Source: Candidatus Poseidoniaceae archaeon | GTDB taxonomy: Archaea; Thermoplasmatota; Poseidoniia; Poseidoniales; Poseidoniaceae | DNA: 19,182 nucleotides | Direction: 5' to 3' | NCBI GenBank assembly: GCA_022424925.1 | Contig: JAKMGM010000151.1 | Span: 1 to 19,182 of the forward strand | Shown: positions 9,154-15,431 of the stretch, piece by piece | Layout of the letters: every line of letters starts with the position of its first letter | Position numbering within the stretch: position 1 is the stretch's first letter | Notes under the pieces: generated by a model | Told to the model about the DNA's origin: nothing | Databases searched by the model: none | Seen by the model: only the letters and a program-made list of their open reading frames with translations | Translations under genes and position numbers: made by a program

Positions 9154-10161
9154 TTGAGCCAAAGTGAACCGATGAAAACACTGGTTCGCGAACTGCTTTT
9201 GGCGGTTGGCATGATTGGGCTGTTGATCTTTGGCTTGTATGCGCACACCGGTTCAATGCCTCCTTTGGTGGTCGTAGAATCCTCATCGATGATTCACGAT
9301 ATCGATGGCGAGGTCGGCAGTATTGATGCCGGCGATTTGGTCTTGGTTCATGACAATACATTCGATTCAATCGTCACGTTCGCTGAGGCGACCGACATAG
9401 ACAATCCGAATCATGGCTATTCGCAACACGGCTTAGAAGGCGATGTCATCATTTACAAGAAAAACGGTGAAGGTGGAACACCCATCATTCACAGAGCCAT
9501 TCTTGAGGTGGTTCCGAACCAGATTCTCACCCCAGACCGTAGCGTTGCATTCGATGCATCGGATACGGACCACTGCCCAGAAGGGGGTACCTATGATTCT
9601 GAGTCCGAAGCCAACGACGGCAAAGCCGGCGTTTGTGTACTTACATGGGATGTTCCGGGTACAAATGTTCGGGATGTTGAGAAGGTTACCGTTTCTTTTG
9701 ATGGCGTCAACGCCGGTTATTACGACTGTAAACGTCTATCGCATGCCAACGTCGAATCACATCTCGTGGTATGGGAATGGGAGCCTCGGCATGCGGGGCT
9801 TCTTACGCTTGGTGACAACAACAAGTGCTCAGTCGACCAGGGTTCACAAGCTGTGAACGGCTCCTCCGGCGTTCACAGCGCTTCAGGCACTGTAGGTCCA
9901 ATCCGATCGTCGTGGCTTATCGGTGTAGGTGGTGGAGAAATTCCGTGGCTGGGGACGGTGAAACTCATGGTTGGTGGCCCGGGAACGCCTGGAACGACCT
10001 ATGTTCCCAATTCGTCATTTCTGATTTTATTTTCCCTGATTGCTGCCGTGTTGGTGATTCCTTCGGTCGCAGATACCTTCATCAAACGCTTCATGAACGG
10101 TTCACCCGAGTATGCTATGGCACAAGAAGAGATAGCCCAGCACACCCGAGAAGAGGAGTAG
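9154..10161 (+). CDS. sipW/sec11-like: archaeal-type signal peptidase I with a large insertion
   Basis: Type I signal peptidase, which removes signal peptides from exported proteins at the outer face of the membrane. From the TTG start it has 335 residues. An N-terminal helix (LLLAVGMIGLLIFGLY) is followed by the catalytic serine in VVVESSSM (~S45), then GDLVLVHD, GDVIIYKK, and the HR box in PIIHRAI (~H113). The LTLGDNN box has Asp at ~221, with another Asp at ~228. His in place of Lys marks the archaeal/ER class. The distance from HR to GDNN is about 108 residues, far longer than in short archaeal enzymes, and the extra segment carries cysteines. A second helix lies near the C-terminus (SSFLILFSLIAAVLVIP). 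GAGGGGAG at 9142-9149 favours the TTG at 9154; the ATG at 9172 is the alternative. It follows the membrane-protein gene by 16 bases and its stop touches that of the convergent gene. Confidence 0.88.
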   Translation: MSQSEPMKTLVRELLLAVGMIGLLIFGLYAHTGSMPPLVVVESSSMIHDIDGEVGSIDAGDLVLVHDNTFDSIVTFAEATDIDNPNHGYSQHGLEGDVIIYKKNGEGGTPIIHRAILEVVPNQILTPDRSVAFDASDTDHCPEGGTYDSESEANDGKAGVCVLTWDVPGTNVRDVEKVTVSFDGVNAGYYDCKRLSHANVESHLVVWEWEPRHAGLLTLGDNNKCSVDQGSQAVNGSSGVHSASGTVGPIRSSWLIGVGGGEIPWLGTVKLMVGGPGTPGTTYVPNSSFLILFSLIAAVLVIPSVADTFIKRFMNGSPEYAMAQEEIAQHTREEE

Positions 10162-10899
10162 TCAGCCATTGATGGCTTGATCAAGACTGATTTTGCCGGT
10201 CGCAACTTCATACGCCACATCCATTGAAATCGTCTTTCTACCGTTGCTTCGTTTCCTACTTTGTCGTTGTATTTCTCGCAAGTCGCCTTCGGTGGGTTGA
10301 ACCGTTCTGAATTCGTAAATTCGTTCACCTGCAAGCATAGCAATTCGTATTGCCGAAACGACATGATTGTGGCGGAGTAAACCACGTGAGGTTTTGGCTT
10401 CGTTCACTTGCTCCATGTCGTATGAATGCGTCAAGCAATCGTTCATGATTCGGTCTCGAATCAACGGTGCCCCGTCTCCAATTCGGACAACCATGCTCGA
10501 GTATTCAATTGATGCAGCGATAGCAGCGATATGACCTGAAACCAAATCTGCGTTCTCAAGTTGTGCAACGCCTAGAACCGCACCGTCCGCTAACCAAGCG
10601 ATACCGGGTCGAGGACCTGGGTCGATTCCAAAACAGAGACGATGTACCTGTTCAATCCCCCTCATCATTCGCACGGCCTTGTCCACCGCTTCTTCTACGG
10701 TTCCAATCGAAACAGCAATTGCTCTTCCTTCTGTTCGAAATCGAGCCACTTCGACTTCACTTCCGAACCAAATTGTATCTCGCTCAGGCAGTACAGCATC
10801 ATGCTCAAGCAATGAAAACCGAAGTGCTCTTTTCTTCAACTCATTCATCAGCCTGTACGCTAACTTGAAGTCAATCGTGCGCACTGCAAGCCGAGACAC
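10162..10899 (-). CDS. RuvC/RNase H-fold protein, candidate nuclease
   Basis: A 245-residue protein with a C-terminal RNase H-like region. The strand-turn motif FGIDPGPRPGIAWL (Asp ~93) is typical of RuvC/YqgF-type proteins. Further candidate acidic residues are in QLENADLV (~115-118), RIGDGAP (~142) and NEAKTS (~168). The end motif HNHVVSAIRIAMLAG resembles the last RuvC helix, but has Ser where RuvC has Asp. The first ~85 residues form a separate alpha/beta part I do not recognise. The start is GTG at 10899; no Shine-Dalgarno is present, but a TATA-like element stands ~26 bases upstream, consistent with a leaderless transcript. It diverges from the Hjc gene and converges with the signal peptidase with touching stop codons. 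Fold is likely; nuclease activity and junction specificity are inference. Confidence 0.7.
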   Translation of the reverse strand: MSRLAVRTIDFKLAYRLMNELKKRALRFSLLEHDAVLPERDTIWFGSEVEVARFRTEGRAIAVSIGTVEEAVDKAVRMMRGIEQVHRLCFGIDPGPRPGIAWLADGAVLGVAQLENADLVSGHIAAIAASIEYSSMVVRIGDGAPLIRDRIMNDCLTHSYDMEQVNEAKTSRGLLRHNHVVSAIRIAMLAGERIYEFRTVQPTEGDLREIQRQSRKRSNGRKTISMDVAYEVATGKISLDQAING

Positions 10900-11028
10900 A
10901 GTATGTGGTGTTTTCCGAGATTAACTAAGGTTACGCCTGTACGGTAGATGGAATACGCTGCATAAACGAGGAAAGGGTTCCCTGTACGAACCGAAGTCAT
11001 CAAGAACGATTGACATCGATGGCCGTCT
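10900..11028. other. divergent promoter region between the RuvC-like and Hjc genes
   Basis: Besides the TATA-like element for the leftward gene, this region holds a direct repeat CCTGTACG at 10936-10943 and 10981-10988, 45 bases apart. A GCATAAAC stretch near 10959-10966 could be a weak TATA box for the rightward gene. No tRNA or small ORF with support is seen. Confidence 0.3.
10919..10930 (-). promoter_or_regulatory. TATA-like element for the RuvC-like gene
   Basis: On the minus strand TTAGTTAA (plus-strand 10921-10928) is centred about 26 bases upstream of the GTG at 10899. That is the archaeal TATA distance if transcription starts at the start codon. The absence of a Shine-Dalgarno before the same codon fits. 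Confidence 0.4.
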
Positions 11029-11706
11029 GTGTCGAGCCAATACGAACGGGAGTTGCGACAGGTTCTTGCTGGCGTTCCTAAAGGCGTTGAAGCCATCATT
11101 CGTTCGTGTGAACCCATCGCCAAGGAACGTATGCGTCAAGTCTTGAACCGACCGTTCTTGGTGGTTCGAGCTGCGGGTTCGGGAATGGAAGGGACTGGAG
11201 ATCTGCTGGCATTGAGAGGGGATTTGTGTTTCCCGATTGAAGTCAAATCGACTAAGGCCGACAAGTTGTATCTTTCAGGTAGAACCAAGGACCAATACGA
11301 TGCTATGGTGAACGAAGGCGAACGTTGCAAACTAATGCCGTTGTATGCACATCGAAGAAAAGGCGTTCGAGGCGATTCTTGGCGAATTTTCCGCGTTCAG
11401 ACGAGTAACCTCTCCGGAAGGTTGCGTATGCTGGAGAAATCAATACCGCCCTTTCCATTAAACAGAAACGGTTCTCACTACCTAAACTGGGAGGATGGAA
11501 TGCCATTGAATGAATTTATTTCCTTGGTCTGTTCAACTGCAGGCGCAGAAGTAGATGCTTTGCACAACTTGGAAGTACGTGCAATGCAAGCAAACGCGTT
11601 CAAACCCCCACTTCCCTCGACAGGTCTCGAGGAATTGAAACCGTCACAGAGCATGCCCTCTAAGCCCCTTGACGTGCTTGCAGAACTTCAGCGCCGCCGT
11701 TCTTGA
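11029..11706 (+). CDS. hjc: archaeal Holliday junction resolvase Hjc with C-terminal extension
   Basis: Endonuclease that cuts four-way DNA junctions in recombination and fork repair, 225 residues. The Hjc signature is clear: YERELRQVL with the first acidic residue (~E8), then RPFLVVRAAGSG, GTGDLLAL (D58), PIEVKSTKADKLYLS (E71, K73). Together these are the PD-(D/E)XK active-site residues. A spacer of about 20 residues between the first helix and the RPFLVV strand is longer than in short archaeal Hjc proteins. The chain continues about 100 residues past the usual domain end with a Pro- and Ser-containing tail of unknown role. The start is GTG at 11029 without an evident Shine-Dalgarno, so the exact start is less certain. 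It diverges from the RuvC-like gene and its TGA touches the TAA of the convergent protease gene. Confidence 0.92.
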   Translation: MSSQYERELRQVLAGVPKGVEAIIRSCEPIAKERMRQVLNRPFLVVRAAGSGMEGTGDLLALRGDLCFPIEVKSTKADKLYLSGRTKDQYDAMVNEGERCKLMPLYAHRRKGVRGDSWRIFRVQTSNLSGRLRMLEKSIPPFPLNRNGSHYLNWEDGMPLNEFISLVCSTAGAEVDALHNLEVRAMQANAFKPPLPSTGLEELKPSQSMPSKPLDVLAELQRRRS

Positions 11707-13164
11707 TTAGAAATACGGCACGAGAAGCACGAACAACAACATCATCAGCAGTGCTAATGACGACATGTTCGAGGCTTTGTTGGAAATGTGGTCGACCCAC
11801 ATCGGGTGGAGTTTCCACAGTTTTGTCTTTTTTCCAATTCGCTGAATACGGTTGAGTGAGCCTCGTAACCAATCCTTGAACAGGTGCCCACCATCGAACG
11901 GCACCATGGGTATGAGGTTGGTGAATCCGAGTAGGATGTTCACCCACATCAACCAGAAAAAGAAGTTAACCAGGAACAGCAAGCCGCTGAGTCCTAACGC
12001 ATCGCCAATCAATCCGTTCGCAGGTGAAAGCATAGCTTCTTCCATAGGGTACATTGACACTCCCTGCAACTCAAATGGCACGATCATCATGTTGAGGATG
12101 TGAAACGGAGTATACAGTATACGGGTACCCAAACCCCCATCAAAGCGAGGCCCTAAGGGTCCGGCAAGTCGGTCGATACCTTTGGTGCCTGAACTCACGC
12201 CGACCACACCAACAAATGCGTCGCCTTCCTCGATGTTTTGGAGACGCAGTATATCTTCACTCCAGCCAAGGTCGATGTAGTACTGATACTTGTCCGTGAG
12301 TAGAATATCAATGGTCTCTTCATCACCGTTCTCGTGCACGATGTCGACTCGAATGGTGTCGTTTGCAGCGTAGCCAGTCATGAGTGTTTGAAAACCTTCA
12401 ATCCCGTCAATTTCAACCCCGTCAATACGTAGCAGTGTGTCCCACGGCTGCAAACCAGCCTGGTCTGCACCTGAATCTTTGACGATGCCTTGGACATGCG
12501 GGTTGGACGATGACGAAGTGAGGCTTCCTGCAAGACCTCCCAACAGCATCAAGCATACAAAGGCAGCAAAAAGGTTGGTAGCAGGTCCTGCCGCAAACAT
12601 TCGCATCCGCTCTTTTCGTGGTGCTTTATGCAACTCTTGGTACTGAGGTTCGGCAAAAGCACCCAGTGGCAACGGTCCAAGTTGCAGCAGCCCGAATGCG
12701 CGAATTCGCATGCCGTGCGCACGAGCGAGCAAACCGTGCCCGAACTCGTGAATGACCAGTGCGACGACGAAGGCCATTGCACCCCAACCCAGAGGAATCA
12801 TCGGGTTGAGACCCGGGATAGCGACAAGTTCACTCGCTGTTGGTGGGGCGGTTGTAGGTGGATTGAGTACTGAAGAAACGAAGGCCAAGAGCATTCCAAT
12901 GGCTACAAAGAACATTGAGAACAAACACACCCAGAGGGCCACTTCACCATAGATTCTCCAGAATCGCCGCGGTTTTGCAACCTTTTCGAGCGTCTTCAGA
13001 CCGCGGTTGCTGCGAACCATGAGCACCACACCAAACACTCGAGAAGCATCCCAGCGGTCGAGTGTGCCGTTTTTCTCCCAAATCCGAAGGAGTACATACC
13101 ATGAGAGGATAAGTAAAATGACGACTCTCCAGTCGGCTTCTACCGAACCCCATGTGCCATCCAT
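11707..13164 (-). CDS. site-2-type membrane metalloprotease (M50) with PDZ domain
   Basis: Intramembrane zinc protease of the S2P/RseP family, about 485 residues, which cuts substrates inside the membrane, often regulators or leftover signal peptides. The zinc motif HEFGH is at ~139-143. The second motif is TNLIPMVPFDGGH, with its Asp at ~424. A PDZ domain lies at ~223-290 (VQGIVKDSGADQAGLQPWD ... LLRIDGVEIDG). Hydrophobic segments occur at ~13-28, ~72-97, ~195-212, ~395-424 and at the extreme C-terminus (SSLALLMMLLFVLLVPYF). The ATG at 13164 begins a sensible N-terminus. A TTG at 13176 and an upstream AAGGAGAAGGAG are also in frame, so the start could move by four codons. It diverges from the unrecognised gene at 13247. 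Substrates are unknown. Confidence 0.92.
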   Translation of the reverse strand: MDGTWGSVEADWRVVILLILSWYVLLRIWEKNGTLDRWDASRVFGVVLMVRSNRGLKTLEKVAKPRRFWRIYGEVALWVCLFSMFFVAIGMLLAFVSSVLNPPTTAPPTASELVAIPGLNPMIPLGWGAMAFVVALVIHEFGHGLLARAHGMRIRAFGLLQLGPLPLGAFAEPQYQELHKAPRKERMRMFAAGPATNLFAAFVCLMLLGGLAGSLTSSSSNPHVQGIVKDSGADQAGLQPWDTLLRIDGVEIDGIEGFQTLMTGYAANDTIRVDIVHENGDEETIDILLTDKYQYYIDLGWSEDILRLQNIEEGDAFVGVVGVSSGTKGIDRLAGPLGPRFDGGLGTRILYTPFHILNMMIVPFELQGVSMYPMEEAMLSPANGLIGDALGLSGLLFLVNFFFWLMWVNILLGFTNLIPMVPFDGGHLFKDWLRGSLNRIQRIGKKTKLWKLHPMWVDHISNKASNMSSLALLMMLLFVLLVPYF

Positions 13165-13246
13165 GAGAACACCCAAACGCTCCTTCTCCTTGAAGTTGAC
13201 AGTTTTCCTCAACAAACTTGATGATGGTTCGCCACGACCTACGGAC

Positions 13247-13789
13247 ATGGACTCGTACAGGCCCGCTCTTGAGAAGTGGTGTGAAGATGAGTGGGGTCAA
13301 ATCCCACTTGCCATCTCCGAATGGCATACTGACGAGGACATTGCTCAAGTCTTCATGCGCTTGAATCGAAGCGTACTCATTGCTGATTTCTTGGTTGAAA
13401 GCGATGGTTCTCTAGCGTGTAGAGAGCATCTGCATATCCCACTGGACCGTTGGAACCCCGGTTCGATTCAAGCCTTTCGAACAGCCGAAGGACGTGTGCG
13501 GTTTCGACATCGTAATTTTGAGATTCATCTTGCTGCTCGGTTGCGTGCACCTGAATGGGGTCAAGCTCTGTTGGAAGAATGGTTGATGTCGCAAAGAGGC
13601 GATGTTTTGCGACCCAGGGATCGCTCTCAACGAATTGCTTCCATCAATCGAACCAAAATGAGCATTGAGCGAAATCTCAACCACTCAAACCTCGATGCAG
13701 TTCGAATGGACTTTTTAGCGACCAGCGCAAGTCTCGCTTCGGTTGAACGAAATCTCGACTCGCGTGTTCGTTCGGATGAATCTGAATAA
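13247..13789 (+). CDS. hypothetical protein, ~180 residues
   Basis: I do not recognise this family. From the ATG at 13247 the product is soluble, with no signal peptide or membrane helix. It is rich in Trp, Arg and acidic residues at the start (ALEKWCEDEWGQIPLAISEW). The middle part looks like mixed alpha/beta, and the last ~60 residues are helical and repeat a similar phrase (MSIERNLNHSNLD and ASVERNLDSRVRS), possibly a short coiled coil. The open frame extends upstream to 13007 but that part runs antisense to the protease gene, so I start at 13247. No clear Shine-Dalgarno is seen. Its TAA touches the TAA of the convergent diadenylate cyclase gene. Confidence 0.72.
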   Translation: MDSYRPALEKWCEDEWGQIPLAISEWHTDEDIAQVFMRLNRSVLIADFLVESDGSLACREHLHIPLDRWNPGSIQAFRTAEGRVRFRHRNFEIHLAARLRAPEWGQALLEEWLMSQRGDVLRPRDRSQRIASINRTKMSIERNLNHSNLDAVRMDFLATSASLASVERNLDSRVRSDESE

Positions 13790-13797
13790 TTAATTCA
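13783..13797. other. palindrome at touching stop codons
   Basis: TGAAT (13783-13787) and ATTCA (13793-13797) flank AATTA, and the TAA stops of the two convergent genes lie inside the element. The stem is only five pairs, too short for a confident terminator, but it sits exactly at the junction. Confidence 0.25.
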
Positions 13798-14638
13798 GTT
13801 TGACTCGGTAACGGTTGCGACCGTTGGCATACACGGTAATTGTGCCCGAAGAAGAGACGCATACTGCAATACCATCTACCAACTGTGATATGGCTCTGGC
13901 AGCCAAGTGACGACCGCCTTCACCTGGTTTTGGTGTAATGCCAGCGGGGACTTGGATGTAACGACCGGCATCGCTGGCAATTCCTTCACGATTAAACAAA
14001 ATCGCCCCGTCAAGCCACGCGAATTCAGCAAGCGTTTCGTGGTTTGCTTCGTCAAGAATACTTCTTTTTTCGGCTGCGTGACCCTTGAATGGATTGAGCA
14101 CCAGTGCAGTCGTATGCTTGCGCAGCGCTGGAAGTGCACCAAGAGCGAATAAAGCCCCAACAGCGTGACCTTCACGACCGCGAGAACCGATTTGACGGGC
14201 CAGTTGCATCATTTTCGTTAGGATTTCCAAATCAATGCTGTAGTCTTGGGCAAGAGCGGCAAATCTGTTTGAGTTGAGGTTTGAAGTATCGACAACGATA
14301 ACCCCGTCGAGTGGTTCGGCAAGCACGACCAGGAGTCGTTCTCCACTTGTGAGGTTGCCTTCTCCGATGGCTTGGAGCACCAAGTCGTGAACGTGATTGA
14401 GCACTCCGAGGCCTTGAGACGTCAAACTCTCTTCCAGCAGCGATGCATCAATCTCTGCATCATGAAGCGCTTCAACCACGCGTGTCTGGCTTGACAGGAC
14501 ATTCAATTTGAGGTCTTTCGGAAGTATTTCAGCAACAGTTTTGACCTTACGAACACTGTTCGCAAGCATGAGAACAGCATTGAAACTTCGCCGTTCACTT
14601 TCAAGCGTGCTGGTGACCATCGCTGCGAGGTCGACCAT
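13790..14638 (-). CDS. dacZ: diadenylate cyclase, DacZ-like (c-di-AMP synthase)
   Basis: Enzyme predicted to join two ATP molecules into cyclic di-AMP, an archaeal second messenger tied to osmotic balance in haloarchaea. The protein has 282 residues. The catalytic DAC domain is in the C-terminal half: GREGHAVGALFALG (~152-166), LVLNPFKGH, ILDEANHETLAEFAWLDGAI with the DGA motif at ~209, then EGGRHLAARAIS (~242) in place of the usual RHR motif, and a final strand pair VSSSGTITVYANG. The N-terminal ~145 residues are an alpha/beta part, as in archaeal DacZ proteins as I recall them. The second position after Arg-His is Leu, not Arg, which may affect ATP contact. GAGGCG eight bases before the ATG overlaps the upstream stop codon. 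The macro-domain gene ends only nine bases upstream, so the two form an operon. Confidence 0.88.
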   Translation of the reverse strand: MVDLAAMVTSTLESERRSFNAVLMLANSVRKVKTVAEILPKDLKLNVLSSQTRVVEALHDAEIDASLLEESLTSQGLGVLNHVHDLVLQAIGEGNLTSGERLLVVLAEPLDGVIVVDTSNLNSNRFAALAQDYSIDLEILTKMMQLARQIGSRGREGHAVGALFALGALPALRKHTTALVLNPFKGHAAEKRSILDEANHETLAEFAWLDGAILFNREGIASDAGRYIQVPAGITPKPGEGGRHLAARAISQLVDGIAVCVSSSGTITVYANGRNRYRVKLN

Positions 14639-14647
14639 TTTTTCGCC

Positions 14648-15274
14648 TCAAGCAGATGTCGAGTCAAAGCCTGGAAGTTGGTCTTCCGTTTCTCTGTACA
14701 CCGTTCTCATGTTGTTGATGAAATTTCTTTCTTTGACTACAATGGTGTATTCCGAGATGCCAGGGTCTTCTTCACCATCAAGCACGCCGAGAAGGATCTC
14801 AAGTGTCAGCCGTGCACCTTCTCTGTGAGGGTAGGCAAAAATCCCCATTGAAAGTGGTGGTGAGACGACGGATTTGACATCGTCCATCTCTGCAAGTGTT
14901 GCGAACAAGTTGTCGTAGGTTTCGGGGAGCAGTGTTCGTCGAGCCTCATCTTGGTTTGGCCGTCGGCAGTCTGGGCCAACAACATGTATGATGTGTTTGT
15001 AATTAGATGCCAATGCATAAGGTTCAGTGACGACATTTTGGGTAACTGCACAGGGCGGAGCGTTGATTTTTCGCATTTCCAGACAGATGTTGCGGGTGAC
15101 TTGTGTAAGTTCTTCACCTGCTTTAGCGTGGATTTGGGCATCGAGACCTTCCCTGCCTGACAATCGATTGTTTGCGGGTGTAATCAGGACATCACCGCTG
15201 TGATTCCATACATCTCCGCCAACAACTCGAAGAATTCCCCATTTGCATGTTCGTGCCATGTAGAGTTCTGCCAT
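14648..15274 (-). CDS. macro-domain protein (ADP-ribose binding or hydrolysis)
   Basis: Macro domain of about 208 residues. Such domains bind ADP-ribose and related nucleotides, and some remove ADP-ribose from proteins or act on O-acetyl-ADP-ribose. Visible signatures: ILRVVGGDVWNHSGDVLITPAN (~14-34, written here in two overlapping blocks VVGGDVW and VLITPANN), GREGLDAQIHAKAG with the nucleotide-loop glycine, HIIHVVGPD, and VVSPPLSMGIFAYPHREGARL, which is the phosphate-binding loop. The catalytic Asn-type position is present as PANN. The start ATG at 15274 has no Shine-Dalgarno, but a TATA-like element is centred 27-28 bases upstream. An ATG at 15259 is the alternative. It is the first gene of an operon with the diadenylate cyclase nine bases downstream. 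Whether it acts on c-di-AMP-related nucleotides is open. Confidence 0.88.
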   Translation of the reverse strand: MAELYMARTCKWGILRVVGGDVWNHSGDVLITPANNRLSGREGLDAQIHAKAGEELTQVTRNICLEMRKINAPPCAVTQNVVTEPYALASNYKHIIHVVGPDCRRPNQDEARRTLLPETYDNLFATLAEMDDVKSVVSPPLSMGIFAYPHREGARLTLEILLGVLDGEEDPGISEYTIVVKERNFINNMRTVYRETEDQLPGFDSTSA

Positions 15275-15431
15275 CAGTCAACCAACAGAGGCCACCTTAC
15301 TTATCAAGTTCGCAATTTTCTGATGAAAAGGGCTTTTTTGAGGGTTTTTTTCACCGCCGAATCGTCCAACTTTTCACGAACGGTGTCCATCACTGCGGCA
15401 TTTCTAAACCCTATCACTCATGCACCGATGC
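15275..15431. other. divergent promoter region
   Basis: Between the macro-domain gene and the giant exported protein gene. It contains the TATA-like element for the leftward operon, two T-rich runs on the plus strand (cttttttgagggttttttt, about 15333-15351), and TTTCTAAA at 15401-15408, about 28 bases before the ATG at 15432, which could be the rightward TATA box. No supported small gene was seen. Confidence 0.35.
15297..15307 (-). promoter_or_regulatory. TATA-like element for the macro/DacZ operon
   Basis: Minus-strand TTGATAAGTAA is centred about 28 bases upstream of the ATG at 15274, the spacing expected for a leaderless archaeal transcript. No Shine-Dalgarno stands before that ATG. Confidence 0.45.

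Noticed and set aside
8900..9370. 156-residue open frame on the minus strand
   Set aside because: It covers the junction of two well-supported plus-strand genes with good ribosome sites and has an Arg/Pro/Ser-rich shadow composition.
10900..11028. Possible tRNA or small RNA in the divergent gap
   Set aside because: No cloverleaf, T-loop consensus or stable long hairpin could be found by eye.
13007..13246. Upstream extension of the hypothetical gene to an earlier start
   Set aside because: This part runs antisense to the N-terminus of the S2P protease, and its composition is unlike the rest of the protein, so the ATG at 13247 is preferred.
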